Counted from the first letter of the stretch, positions 15,062 to 24,214 are shown. The stretch: DNA of 64,000 bases from Rahnella variigena (GCF_003610915.1 NZ_NSDJ01000001.1:3348001-3412000); one strand, 5' to 3'. Notes: generated by a model not told the origin, from the letters alone. Translations and numbers: made by a program.

Positions 15062-16770
15062 CGGAACTGCGCGGCGTGAAGTTGTGCGTAACGACCCTGT
15101 TGAGCAAGCAGAGACTCATGCGTGCCCTGCTCAACAATACCTTCTTTATCGACCACGATAATGCGGTCGGCATTCTGAATAGTTGCCAGACGATGAGCAA
15201 TCACCAGCGTGGTGCGGCCTTCAGAAAGTTCCGCCAGTGACTGCTGGATGGCCTGTTCGGTCGCCGTATCCAGTGCGGACGTCGCTTCATCGAGGATCAG
15301 GATCGGCGGGTTTTTGAGGAATATCCGCGCGATCGACAAACGCTGTTTCTGACCGCCGGAAAGCTTCACGCCCCGCTCACCAATTACGGTGTCCATGCCC
15401 AGCGGCAAAGCGTCAATCACGTCATCAAGGCGTGCGCGACTGGCGGCCAGGCGAATTTCCGCTTCGCTGGCATCGAGCTTACCGTAAGCAATGTTCTCGC
15501 GGATTGTCCCCCCAAACAGGAAAACATCCTGCTGCACGATGCCGATGTTATGACGCAGCGAAGTCTGGGTCATGTCGCGGATATCAATGCCATCGATGGA
15601 AATGCTGCCGCTGTCCAGCTCATAAAAACGAGGCAGCAGCGAACACAAGGTGGTTTTTCCCGCACCGGAAGGCCCGACGAACGCCAGCGTTTCTCCGGCA
15701 TTAATAGAAAGCGTGATGCCGTTGAGAATTTTGCTCACCGGCGTGTAGCCGAAGACGACATTGTCGTAATGAATGTCACCGCGTAAGTGACTGACCACCT
15801 GTGCGCCCGGCCGGTCAGTGATATCCGGTGAGGTATCGATAAGCTGCGTGAAGCGTTTAAAACCGGCAATCCCTTTCGGATAGCTTTCCAGTACCGAGCT
15901 GATTTTCGCCACTGGCCGGAAAAACACTTCCACCAGCAACAGGAAACCGACAAATCCGCCATACGTCAGCTGGTCATTAATCACATACCAGGTTCCGGCG
16001 ATCATCACGATGATCTGCACCAGACGGGTACTGAGGTAACTCAGCGTCAGACTTGCGGTCATGATTTTGTAGGCTTTCAGCTTAGTGATGCGGTAGTTAT
16101 TGTTATCCGACGCAAACAGCTTTTGCTCATGATCTTCGTTGGCAAAGGCTTTCACCACGCGAATACCACCGATGCTTTCTTCTATACGTGCGTTGAAATT
16201 ACCCACCATCCCGAACAGGCGTCGCCAGGTGTCGGTCATCTGCGCGCCATAACGGCTGACCATCCAGGTCATTGCCGGAACAATAATGATGGTCATCAGC
16301 GCCAGCTGGACATGTACCGTCGCCATCAGGATAAACGCACCGATGAAGGTCATTACTGCAATGAACACATCTTCCGGGCCGTGATGCGCAATCTCCCCCA
16401 CTTCTTCCAGATCTTTGGTGACGTGGGTAATGATGTGACCGGTTTTGGTGTTGTCGTAATAACGGAAAGACAGTTTCTGTAAATGGCTGAACGCCTGAGC
16501 ACGCATGTCAGTTTCAATCCCGACGCCCAGCGCGTGTCCCCAGTAGTTCACAATCGCCATCAGTAAGGTGTTGATCACATAAATCAGCAGCAAACCGACG
16601 GTCGCGCCAATGATCAGCACCCAGTCATGTGCGGGCAGCAACTTATCAATAAAGGTTTTGATCGCCATCGGGAAACCCAGTTCCAGTAACCCGGCCAGAA
16701 TGGCGCATCCGAAATCCAGGAAGAACAGCTTTTTATAAGGAACGTAATAAGAGAAGAAACGGCGGAGCAT
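15058..16770 (-). CDS. MsbA-type ABC exporter (fused membrane domain and ATPase)
   Basis: A 570-residue half-transporter that should work as a homodimer in the inner membrane. Six membrane helices occupy about residues 15-295. The ATPase domain has Walker A GPSGAGKTT at 366-374, Q-loop IVQQD, signature LSGGQ at 470-474, Walker B LILDEA at 491-496 and an H-loop in IAHRLATIQ. All catalytic motifs are intact. Family members export lipids, drugs or peptides, and the cargo is not evident here. It is monocistronic by spacing. A sequence resembling a Fur box lies about 50 bp upstream of the start, so an iron-related role such as siderophore export is possible but unproven. Confidence 0.85.
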   Translation of the reverse strand: MLRRFFSYYVPYKKLFFLDFGCAILAGLLELGFPMAIKTFIDKLLPAHDWVLIIGATVGLLLIYVINTLLMAIVNYWGHALGVGIETDMRAQAFSHLQKLSFRYYDNTKTGHIITHVTKDLEEVGEIAHHGPEDVFIAVMTFIGAFILMATVHVQLALMTIIIVPAMTWMVSRYGAQMTDTWRRLFGMVGNFNARIEESIGGIRVVKAFANEDHEQKLFASDNNNYRITKLKAYKIMTASLTLSYLSTRLVQIIVMIAGTWYVINDQLTYGGFVGFLLLVEVFFRPVAKISSVLESYPKGIAGFKRFTQLIDTSPDITDRPGAQVVSHLRGDIHYDNVVFGYTPVSKILNGITLSINAGETLAFVGPSGAGKTTLCSLLPRFYELDSGSISIDGIDIRDMTQTSLRHNIGIVQQDVFLFGGTIRENIAYGKLDASEAEIRLAASRARLDDVIDALPLGMDTVIGERGVKLSGGQKQRLSIARIFLKNPPILILDEATSALDTATEQAIQQSLAELSEGRTTLVIAHRLATIQNADRIIVVDKEGIVEQGTHESLLAQQGRYAQLHAAQFR

Positions 16771-16814
16771 CAGGCATCCTCATAGAAACGACCCGAAGGC
16801 GGGCAAGTCCGTCA

Positions 16815-16836
16815 GTCTAAATGAAAATGGTTATCG
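16815..16836. promoter_or_regulatory. Candidate Fur box upstream of the ABC exporter
   Basis: The segment AATGAAAATGGTTATC matches 13 of 16 positions of the Fur-box portion AATGATAATCATTATC, and GATAAAGATAAT follows immediately, giving further GATAAT-like hexamers. It lies between the small gene ending at 16877 and the exporter start at 16770, in promoter position for the exporter. Confidence 0.4.
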
Positions 16837-16876
16837 ATAAAGATAATTTTAGACCCGCCCCGCCGGAAGACCGTTT

Positions 16877-17191
16877 TCACAGAAGTTTGCGCACACCGCT
16901 TAAAATCACGGCAAAGGCCGCATTCAGTGCCTGCCAGGCAATCTCCTCGCTGATTGCTTCATAGGTCGCCAGCACCGCCACAAAGGTGGATTTCTGTGTC
17001 GCCAGCAAAGATTCATATTCTCCCGACCGGAAACTGCCTTTACCTTTTTCAATCTCCCAGGTCAGCTGAAGTAAGGCTTCAATCTGCGGGACGGCACTGT
17101 TTGCCACCGTATTCCAGTTTGTCCCCAGTGAAGCTTTTGCCGCCGCAATAGCCCTGTCTTTAACATCAAAAATATCACTCATCGTATTCAC
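16877..17191 (-). CDS. Small protein of unknown function (104 residues)
   Basis: I do not recognise this family. The sequence looks all-helical and soluble in its first two-thirds (DIFDVKDRAIAAAKASLGTNWNTV, then IEALLQLTWEIEKGKGSF). It ends in a hydrophobic stretch, EIAWQALNAAFAVILSGVRKLL, which could be an amphipathic or membrane-touching helix. It has no signal peptide. It begins 5 bp after the stop of the putative lipoprotein gene, so the two form a pair downstream of the fimbrial operon on the same strand. A shared role at the envelope is possible, but nothing in the sequence names it. Confidence 0.6.
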   Translation of the reverse strand: MNTMSDIFDVKDRAIAAAKASLGTNWNTVANSAVPQIEALLQLTWEIEKGKGSFRSGEYESLLATQKSTFVAVLATYEAISEEIAWQALNAAFAVILSGVRKLL

Positions 17192-17196
17192 CTTTA

Positions 17197-17721
17197 TTAT
17201 TTATTGACTGCTTCTGTACCATTTTTTAATACCAGCTCATACGTCAGCATCGACTGCATAATCACAGCAACCTGTTTACGCTGAAGAGTGATATACGCCG
17301 GAGAATCCTGTTGCGAACAATGCTGCCTTTTATATTTAATCTGATAGAAGATATTTCTCAGGCCAAACATCTGCTGTTCAATTGCAGGATTGTTATTTAA
17401 GATTTTGGTGCGGGATTCAATCAGTGCTAAATCCGTTTCAGCGGAATTAAAGAACGCACTGTCGGGTTCAGAAAGGTGGGAAATCAGCAAAAGCGGTTGC
17501 CCTGCGACCACGGACGCCGCATGGCAGGCGACAACCGGCGAGGCGGGTTGCGTATTGTCAGTCATTGCCTGCGCAGTCCAGGCCACAAATTGACGGTCGG
17601 CTTTGCTCTGGAAGTCAGTAATTTGTTTATCTAAAGCAGGGTCATACTGGTGCGTGGAACAACCGGCCATCGTCATTACGACAATAAAAATCGCGATTCC
17701 GGCTTTCATTATTGATTTCAA
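17197..17721 (-). CDS. Putative outer-membrane lipoprotein of unknown function
   Basis: The N-terminus has a type II signal peptide (MKAGIAIFIVVMTMAGC) with lipobox MAGC, so the mature protein should be lipidated at that Cys. The rest is soluble and helical (ALDKQITDFQSKADRQFVAW and onwards) with two further Cys. The start is ambiguous. A TTG at 17721 has an AGGAG 7 nt upstream. The ATG at 17709 has no well-placed site, and the open frame runs on to an ATG at 17757. I chose 17721; any of the three keeps the signal peptide. It is paired with the 104-residue gene. No family was recognised. Its position suggests, but does not prove, a link with the fimbrial genes. Confidence 0.7.
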   Translation of the reverse strand: MKSIMKAGIAIFIVVMTMAGCSTHQYDPALDKQITDFQSKADRQFVAWTAQAMTDNTQPASPVVACHAASVVAGQPLLLISHLSEPDSAFFNSAETDLALIESRTKILNNNPAIEQQMFGLRNIFYQIKYKRQHCSQQDSPAYITLQRKQVAVIMQSMLTYELVLKNGTEAVNK

Positions 17722-17798
17722 AATGCCTCTCCTGTGACTGATTCCGAAGGTGGACATTATTCCATTGTCCTCGCCATCAAAAATTAGTCACAAGAGAA

Positions 17799-17815
17799 GA
17801 CCGGCGCAACCGGTC
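17799..17815 (-). terminator. Possible terminator of the fimbrial operon
   Basis: Stem GACCGG / CCGGTC with a 5-nt loop, about 65 bp past the last fimbrial gene. On the minus strand it is followed by TTCTCTTGTG, only weakly T-rich. Confidence 0.35.
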
Positions 17816-17880
17816 AGTTAATCATTTCCAATCAAATGCTAAAGTCATTTTTATCATTAAAATAAAAAACCTGTGGATGA

Positions 17881-18618
17881 TTATTTTAATTTCTGGCTGG
17901 CTTGCCATCGCGTACCATTATCATTGATAACGTCGTATTCCACTTTATCTGACAGGTTTTTCCCTGCCGGAATTTCCACCCGCTCTGAAGTGAAAGGCGC
18001 CACCATCACACCGGGTAACTCCGTCTCTCCCGAACGAAGTGAAGAAAGCGTCAGGTGCCACGGCGTCGGATTTTGTATCAAGAGTGTTTTACTGCCCGCC
18101 TCACGGTCGATGCTGAACTGCAATTTCTGTGCATCACTTTCCTTAAGCTCCCCTACTTTTTCCGGCCTGAAAAACACCTTCATGCGGATTTTTAACGGCA
18201 GCACGACGCGTTTTTCATCTTTATGCTGTGTTTCGGTATTTGGCGGAATTTGAAAGATATTCAACCAGTAAACACTTTCGCGATCCTGTGGCAGACTTCC
18301 GGCTGAAACCATCAACAGCCGGATATTGCGCATTTCCCCCGGTTTCATTTTAAATACCGGCGGATTGATCACAATCGGCGTATGGACCTTATCCGGGCTC
18401 ACCGTCGGGTCTCCGTTATCTGTCCAGACCTGCACCACTACCGGTTCTTTCTCGGAATTCACTAATGACAGTGATTCCGCGATACTTCCCGAGTTGAACA
18501 CCACGCGGGTCTTTTCCGCATTAACCACCGCGCTGGCGTGAAACGCCGTGCAACAGAGCATAATCCCCGCCGCAACGGTAACTTTATTGAAAACTGACCA
18601 CCACTTGTAACTGCGCAT
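17881..18618 (-). CDS. Second fimbrial periplasmic chaperone (PapD-like)
   Basis: A 245-residue PapD/FimC-type chaperone with a signal peptide (VAAGIMLCCTAFHASA). The N-terminal immunoglobulin-like domain shows the family pattern: KTRVVFNSGS, then PVVVQVWTDNGDP, and the signature region VYWLNIFQIPPNTETQ with LPLKIRMKVFFRP. The C-terminal domain follows. Its first 35 bp overlap the end of the adhesin gene. A dedicated second chaperone next to a tip adhesin suggests it handles that subunit, while the other chaperone serves the major pilin. This division of labour is inference. Confidence 0.9.
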   Translation of the reverse strand: MRSYKWWSVFNKVTVAAGIMLCCTAFHASAVVNAEKTRVVFNSGSIAESLSLVNSEKEPVVVQVWTDNGDPTVSPDKVHTPIVINPPVFKMKPGEMRNIRLLMVSAGSLPQDRESVYWLNIFQIPPNTETQHKDEKRVVLPLKIRMKVFFRPEKVGELKESDAQKLQFSIDREAGSKTLLIQNPTPWHLTLSSLRSGETELPGVMVAPFTSERVEIPAGKNLSDKVEYDVINDNGTRWQASQKLK

Positions 18619-19909
18619 TAACGCTCCCCGCTGTCACTGTTTCGCCACTGATTGCCTCCAGAGACGCCGTAAAATTTCCGGTGTACGTTGTGACACCGTC
18701 CGTAGAATCGCCCTGACTGGTGGTCAGATCTTTATAGGCGTACCAGCCGCCCAAATTGCCTGTTCTGGTTGTTCTGCTGGGCAGTAAAGTAAGGGCTGCG
18801 CCGCTTTCATTATAGATTTTGATCCCCACGCCGGATGCCGATCCACTGCTCCCGTAATTAGTGTCCAGCAAATGTGTAAGCCCTCCGGAGCTTGTCGTCA
18901 GCCCGAGGTTAGTTGCTGCTGTGACAGCCGTGGGCTGGTTGACCAGAAAACCCATTGCAACAGCGGTTGATGCTGCAGTTGTACCAACACTGGAGACAGC
19001 AGCATCTTCACATTTCAGGCTAATTGAAAATGAACTCTGGCTGGTTTCCCCACTATTTAAAGATGAAATACTCATCGTCGGTAATAATACGACTGAAGGG
19101 TAATCTTTTACCAAACACATAGCGCCACGCACAAAGGTGACATTGTTGTACAAACCATAGGCCGCTGGCCAGGCGCTATGCCAACCATTAGAATTAGAGT
19201 ATGAATCTGCACCATCAGTAACATTTGTTGATAAACCCGGCCCTTTAAAGGCTATATAACCATAAGGCTGAGAATAACTCATAAGCCAGGTTGTGCTACT
19301 ATTTGTATAATAAGTCGTGGAATCTATTTTAAAAAGCTCTATGGTGACGCCGCTGAATATACTTGCAGGTATATAAATATAATTTTCATCCTGAACCCAG
19401 TTATCTGCAACTAACTTTCGTGCTTTCCAATATCGCGAGTAATACTCTCCCGTACTGGTGTTGGTTAATCTGTAAGCAACATTCATTACTGGGCTGTAAT
19501 AGGCATTATCAACTTCATCAGTTGCATACTGACCAGTATATGCATTATCACCATTCGTAGCATACATCTCATAGATAGAATCGGCATCGGCTAGCGCACA
19601 TCTGAAAAGTATCTGATTCTGACCGTAAGGCGTTGAAGATGATGCCTGGAAAAAGTCAGCTGTTGAACTGGCAAGTAATGTTCCTGATGGCATAAAACTT
19701 GAATTGGTACTTATAGAGACTACTGGAGGAAGCCCTATATTACCATTGCAAGTATCACAACCTCCACCCCAACTTTTTGCAGTATAACCAGCTTCAATTA
19801 GTGCAGTAGTCAGATAGCCGGTTCCATCCACTATCGAGCACGTCGCCTGTGAAATACCAGGAATTACCAACCCGAGAAAACTTATTAAATAAAATAATTT
19901 TTTTACCAT
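18584..19909 (-). CDS. Fimbrial tip adhesin (two-domain)
   Basis: A 441-residue secreted protein with a signal peptide (LFYLISFLGLVIPGISQA). The N-terminal half (about 23-270) has several Cys (CSIVDGTGY, GGGCDTCNGN, LFRCALADAD) and is rich in Tyr and Ser, fitting a receptor-binding domain. The C-terminal part from about 280 (MSISSLNSGETSQSSFSISLKC) resembles a pilin domain and ends NAQLQVVVSFQ, the donor-strand-competent end of fimbrial subunits. The gene sits between usher and second chaperone, the usual place for an adhesin. The receptor is unknown. Base composition is AT-rich compared with the flanking metabolic genes. Confidence 0.85.
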   Translation of the reverse strand: MVKKLFYLISFLGLVIPGISQATCSIVDGTGYLTTALIEAGYTAKSWGGGCDTCNGNIGLPPVVSISTNSSFMPSGTLLASSTADFFQASSSTPYGQNQILFRCALADADSIYEMYATNGDNAYTGQYATDEVDNAYYSPVMNVAYRLTNTSTGEYYSRYWKARKLVADNWVQDENYIYIPASIFSGVTIELFKIDSTTYYTNSSTTWLMSYSQPYGYIAFKGPGLSTNVTDGADSYSNSNGWHSAWPAAYGLYNNVTFVRGAMCLVKDYPSVVLLPTMSISSLNSGETSQSSFSISLKCEDAAVSSVGTTAASTAVAMGFLVNQPTAVTAATNLGLTTSSGGLTHLLDTNYGSSGSASGVGIKIYNESGAALTLLPSRTTRTGNLGGWYAYKDLTTSQGDSTDGVTTYTGNFTASLEAISGETVTAGSVNAQLQVVVSFQ

Positions 19910-20004
19910 TCAAAATCCCACCTATCATTAGGTACGTAATATGTATTACTTAACAGCATCTAAAAATATTTTTGATTTTTTTGCTATGCATTTTTTTTGG
20001 GGGT

Positions 20005-22566
20005 TTATTTACAAGGTAGCGTCATCTGTAAAAAATAATTATCATCACTCGCAGGTAACTGATAATTAATTCGGCACTGCTCTGACTTTTCCTTACCCCA
20101 TGAAACAAATAGCACGCCGGAACGATCATTAATGCGTGCATAGATCTGCCCGGCCTGACCGACCATGCCTATATTATTTCCGTCTTTATCGGTAACGTCT
20201 GCGCCCATCGGAATCATCTGATCGCCATCGAGCGTAGTGTTAATTAATACCTGTTTACCCGAGACAGTTTCAAAATTAACCTGAACAATGGCACCGGAAT
20301 AAGGCACGACCTGCTGACTTCCACCCTGAATATCCACACTGGAATTTAGTCCTCTGGGGTCAAGGCTGACGGTATTATATTGATAAGGCGATAACGAAGG
20401 CATAATGGCATAACCGAAGCTGTCTATTTTTGCGCCCTGACCGTTTTTAATTTCCGCCCCTTTTGCCCCTTTGGCTTTGACCAACGCAAAGGTATCACTG
20501 ACATAAGGTCCGTAGGTCACACCCCCGGGATGGATCAATAAGGTGCCAGAGGTACCCAATCCAAACTGCTTATAGCCGCTACCCTGAGAATAAGAACCGC
20601 GGAATGCGCCTTTCGACGTATTCTGCTGAAGTGAACCGCCCCAGGTCATTTCGTTGCCGCTACTCTGATAGTTCTCTACGCCGCTGTAGAGGGAATAGGA
20701 CAAGTTACTTTTCTCGCCTACCGAGCCAGAAAGACTGGTCGTCGCTGACTCTGATGTTTTATTTTTCGCCAGGTTAAACGAAACATTGGATCTTGAGTCT
20801 GTCCAGTCCAGCGGCATTGAGAAACCTATTGAAATGGTGTTCTCTGTATATTTCTGACGATTATCACTGTTATCCGCGTCGCTGTAGTAGTTGCTGCGGG
20901 TACTGTAACTGGTGCGCTGTCTGCCAACGTTGATGTTATAGCTGATCTTTTTATAGCTATTGCTGTAACCCAGCTGCATCTGAGTAATACGTGAATTATT
21001 ACTGTAATAATCTGACGTACTGGCATTCAGGGAAAGTGACCCGAACGTATTAAAACTTTGGGCGATGGTCGCGCTGAACTGATTTTTCTGATTCAACGTA
21101 TCCGAATAGTAAGTGGTGGTATTTTCAGCGGCTCGCCTTACACCCAGCACATCCTGCAAATCCCGGAAACCTTTAGTCGAGTAGCGGTATGCCGCCAGTG
21201 TCAGATTAGTGCCGGTAGTAAAAGTCTTGCTGTAACTGGCTTCCGCCCGCCAGCCTGACTGGGTTTTATTATTTTCAGCCACGGCATGTGAATAAGTCGT
21301 GTTAAGGCCGATAGCCCCTAATGGCGTCGCCATGACACCGCCGAGCAAATAAGCCTCATAGTCTTTTGCCAGACGTAGACCGGCGTTGCCGGTAAAACGG
21401 TTACTGATCCCGCGCTGAATTACGCCTTCCACGAACTCGTTATCGACGTTGTAATAATTACGCACCCTGCCGAGTGCGACTTCATAATTCCACATCCCGG
21501 GACGTATAGAATCCGGTACGGCCGAATACGGCACAGTGAAGGATGACGTTTGCCCGTTGGCTTCAATGACCTGGACCTGTAAATCGCCCTGTCCTCGGGT
21601 ATTGTTCAAATCGTCAATGACGAAAGGCCCCGGTGAAACGACGGTTTCATAAATTGTTTTCCCCAGCTGGCTGACCACCACACGGGCTGTCGTACTGGCG
21701 ACACCGCGAACTTCTGGCGCATAACCGCGTTTGCCCTGAGGCATCATCCGCGTATCACTGGCGAGTTTGACACCGTTGAAAGACAGGCTGCCGAAAAGAC
21801 TGCTGTTGGTATAGCTGTCACCGATCGTGATTAAAGAATTGATCGACGGCAATGGCCGTTGTGCGTTTGTACGTACGCTGGTCCACTTTTGACGTGTACG
21901 TCCGTCCGTTTCGTTGTAACTGAAATTTGACTGATTTCTCAGCTGCCATAAACCGATATTAGTGCCACTATTAAGGCCACTCCAAAGGTTCTTAGTGGTA
22001 GATCCTCCGGTATTCTTCGTTTCATAATAGTTGGTATTATGCTTTACGAATAAGCCCAGGCTCCCGCTGTCCCACCGTGAAACAGGAATATAACCACGCG
22101 GCTGGCGATACAACGAGGCCTGAGGGATCAGTAATTTTAATTGTTGAGTCGGTTGATCAAACTCCCAGGATGCCCCTTTAGAAAGTGCAGAGAAACTGAC
22201 GCATTGATCTGCGACCGGTAGCAGGGAGACAACATCCACTTTTAGCTGAATAAGTTTAATATCATCAGCTTTCAGGCAGGGTTGAGCCGCTTCACCTTTT
22301 TCATCACTGCTAAATGTAATCTCAGCATTTTCCTTCACCAGCTTATTGTTAACGTAAAGATCAACATAATATTTTCCGGATTCAATCCTGATCACTTTTT
22401 GATTTAATTTTTCGAGATTCACAGCAACACCGGAACCTTCCAGCAGACTGGGATCGAAATAAAAATCTTCAGCCTTAACGTTGGGTTGGTGGCAGGCCAA
22501 AATACCAACAGTTAATAATGAAAGTGAGGACGATATTTTCTTATTATGGATTGATTTCATACTCAT
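20005..22566 (-). CDS. Fimbrial outer-membrane usher
   Basis: An 853-residue FimD/PapC-type usher. In order it shows the N-terminal periplasmic domain (EDFYFDPSLLEGSGVAVNLEKLNQ), the beta-barrel with the plug region, and conserved segments LPQASLYRQPRGYIPVSRWD-like and FGSLSFNGVKLASDTRMMPQ. PPSAVPDSIRPGMWNYEVALG-like sequence follows, then C-terminal domains with a terminal Cys pair (EQCRINYQL, MTLPCK). It assembles and secretes the pilus fibre. Its start lies 23 bp inside the end of the first chaperone gene. The family motifs show no truncation. Confidence 0.94.
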   Translation of the reverse strand: MSMKSIHNKKISSSLSLLTVGILACHQPNVKAEDFYFDPSLLEGSGVAVNLEKLNQKVIRIESGKYYVDLYVNNKLVKENAEITFSSDEKGEAAQPCLKADDIKLIQLKVDVVSLLPVADQCVSFSALSKGASWEFDQPTQQLKLLIPQASLYRQPRGYIPVSRWDSGSLGLFVKHNTNYYETKNTGGSTTKNLWSGLNSGTNIGLWQLRNQSNFSYNETDGRTRQKWTSVRTNAQRPLPSINSLITIGDSYTNSSLFGSLSFNGVKLASDTRMMPQGKRGYAPEVRGVASTTARVVVSQLGKTIYETVVSPGPFVIDDLNNTRGQGDLQVQVIEANGQTSSFTVPYSAVPDSIRPGMWNYEVALGRVRNYYNVDNEFVEGVIQRGISNRFTGNAGLRLAKDYEAYLLGGVMATPLGAIGLNTTYSHAVAENNKTQSGWRAEASYSKTFTTGTNLTLAAYRYSTKGFRDLQDVLGVRRAAENTTTYYSDTLNQKNQFSATIAQSFNTFGSLSLNASTSDYYSNNSRITQMQLGYSNSYKKISYNINVGRQRTSYSTRSNYYSDADNSDNRQKYTENTISIGFSMPLDWTDSRSNVSFNLAKNKTSESATTSLSGSVGEKSNLSYSLYSGVENYQSSGNEMTWGGSLQQNTSKGAFRGSYSQGSGYKQFGLGTSGTLLIHPGGVTYGPYVSDTFALVKAKGAKGAEIKNGQGAKIDSFGYAIMPSLSPYQYNTVSLDPRGLNSSVDIQGGSQQVVPYSGAIVQVNFETVSGKQVLINTTLDGDQMIPMGADVTDKDGNNIGMVGQAGQIYARINDRSGVLFVSWGKEKSEQCRINYQLPASDDNYFLQMTLPCK

Positions 22567-23317
22567 GACTCACTCTTGCTCCCTGATCGTTAATATAATC
22601 AATGACCGCCGTGTCATTTTTCTGTAATTGGAGTTTTTTGAACGTCACACTTTGTTGAGAAAAGGGTGGAAGCATGTCCGCAGACTGGGTATAAAGTTTA
22701 GCTCCCTGTTTTATCTTTATACTGGCAATAGAAACAAAAAAGGGTGAATCGTTTTTTAACTGTAAAGAAGTTCCGCCAGACTGCGCTGTAGAAATCAGTT
22801 TTATTTGATCAGGAAGATTTCCAATACGACTGGCTATAGCTGCAGGTCGGTAGAATACTTTTACCCGGTTTTTAAGCATCACCAGCATTTTATTTTTATT
22901 CCGGGTCTCCTCGCCACCTGCATTGAAGGGGGGGATTTGCAGAAAGTTAAAATAAAAAACAGACTCGCGATCCTGTGGTAATTTTTTACTACCCGTAAAG
23001 GAAATCCGTAATACCTGGCCGCTGTTAGAGGCGATTTTAAACAATGATGGCGATGCGATAAAAGGTGCCTTCGCCGTCAACGCAGTCGAGTTTACATCTC
23101 CATCATCCAGCCAGGTTTGTACGGCGTATGGGATAATATCTTTGTTACTGAACTCGACATTGACTGATTGATTATCAGATGGATAAACAATCCGGTTGCC
23201 TGTCATGATCACGCTGGCATAACTTGTTGCAGAAAAGCCAAATGACAGCAACAGCATTGCATTAAATATTTTATTACTGATTGTAGAATTGAATAACATT
23301 GGTATTGCTCTTGTCAT
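22544..23317 (-). CDS. Fimbrial periplasmic chaperone (PapD-like)
   Basis: About 257 residues, with a signal peptide ending near SATSYA and a mature start SVIMTGNRIVYPSDNQSVNV. The chaperone signature runs through ESVFYFNFLQIPPFN and the G1-strand region MLVMLKNRVKVFYRP. It stabilises pilin subunits in the periplasm and hands them to the usher. No strong Shine-Dalgarno is visible; the frame opens with GTG at 23323 and ATG at 23317. It follows the pilin gene after a strong stem-loop and overlaps the usher gene. Confidence 0.9.
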   Translation of the reverse strand: MTRAIPMLFNSTISNKIFNAMLLLSFGFSATSYASVIMTGNRIVYPSDNQSVNVEFSNKDIIPYAVQTWLDDGDVNSTALTAKAPFIASPSLFKIASNSGQVLRISFTGSKKLPQDRESVFYFNFLQIPPFNAGGEETRNKNKMLVMLKNRVKVFYRPAAIASRIGNLPDQIKLISTAQSGGTSLQLKNDSPFFVSIASIKIKQGAKLYTQSADMLPPFSQQSVTFKKLQLQKNDTAVIDYINDQGARVSHEYEINP

Positions 23318-23358
23318 TGACACTTTAATTTAATTAACGCTAATAAGTAATATGAAAG

Positions 23359-23385
23359 AAAGATGGCAGAATGCCTGCCATCTTT
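23359..23385 (-). terminator. Attenuator-type stem-loop between pilin and chaperone genes
   Basis: A perfect 11-bp stem AAAGATGGCAG / CTGCCATCTTT with a 5-nt loop, followed on the minus strand by a T-rich stretch. It lies 16 bp past the pilin stop. Such a structure typically lets most transcripts end after the major pilin, or protects its mRNA, so that pilin exceeds usher and chaperone. Confidence 0.75.
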
Positions 23386-23400
23386 TAAATAAAGCCAGAC

Positions 23401-23940
23401 TTACAAATAGCTCACCGCATATTCAATAGAACCTGCTACAGTACCTGCAGTGGCCTGGCCTGTTGCATAATACTGCACATAGAATGTTGCACTGGCGCTT
23501 TCATCCCCTACAGCTAAACCAAGTTCATTCTTAGTACTGGTCCAGGTGGAACTTAAATCAATCTCATCATTAGTCGTATCCAGTAATTGCAGATTGACAT
23601 TGGTTGCTGTGCCGGTATTTTTCAGTGTGCCTTTATTTGCTGTATCCACCAGGTTTCCTGAGAAAACAGTATTAATCGTTGTCGCAGCTGCTGCCTCTTC
23701 ACAACCAGACAGCGCAATTTCAAAAGAAGTAGTTCCGGCAACATTACCCGCAGTCGTTAAAGAACTTACGGCTGCAGTAGGTAATAAAACAACCGGGGCA
23801 GAATCGCTGTTTACCGACACTTCACAAGTCTGATCCGCTACTTCGCCCTGAAACGAAATAGTGTTATCAGATACGGCAGATGCCGTCATTGAATAACCCG
23901 CTACCAGTAAACCACAAGCCACTAAAAATTTCTTATTCAC
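23401..23940 (-). CDS. Major fimbrial subunit (type 1-like pilin)
   Basis: A 179-residue pilin with a signal peptide (MNKKFLVACGLLVAGYSMTASA) and mature start VSDNTISFQGEVADQTCEV. The two Cys (about 39 and 80) form the conserved disulfide, and the C-terminus GSIEYAVSYL carries the usual penultimate Tyr. It is the first gene of the fimbrial operon. A near-consensus RcsAB box lies about 260 bp upstream. It polymerises by donor-strand exchange into the shaft. Confidence 0.93.
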   Translation of the reverse strand: MNKKFLVACGLLVAGYSMTASAVSDNTISFQGEVADQTCEVSVNSDSAPVVLLPTAAVSSLTTAGNVAGTTSFEIALSGCEEAAAATTINTVFSGNLVDTANKGTLKNTGTATNVNLQLLDTTNDEIDLSSTWTSTKNELGLAVGDESASATFYVQYYATGQATAGTVAGSIEYAVSYL

Positions 23941-24200
23941 GTCTTTTCTCCGTTAGATTAATTTCCTTCTGGCAGGTCCCTTCGCCGGGTACGCTGCCAG
24001 TGCTAGTCACTATAAAGTCACGACCTTTTTCGGCAATCAATCTCGTCAAAAACGCATAAATTAGTGAATTATTCTTCTGGCATGAGTTATTTCATACACT
24101 AATCCACTAAATTGATGTAGATCCGTTTTCCTGCCAGAGAAATAATCTGCAATTTTAATTAACATCTCGAAAACATATTCCTTCCTTACGATTTCTTAAC

Positions 24201-24214
24201 TAGGAATATTCTAA
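24201..24214 (-). promoter_or_regulatory. Near-consensus RcsAB box upstream of the pilin gene
   Basis: On the minus strand this reads TTAGAATATTCCTA, matching 13 of 14 positions of the RcsAB box TAAGAATATTCCTA. The same element occurs perfectly upstream of the neighbouring LuxR-type regulator. RcsA-RcsB heterodimers bind such sites at capsule, flhDC and rcsA promoters. Confidence 0.65.

Noticed and set aside
14874..15161. A 95-codon plus-strand frame upstream of the ABC exporter end
   Set aside because: It overlaps the exporter's 3' end by about 100 bp and has no recognisable sequence or ribosome site.
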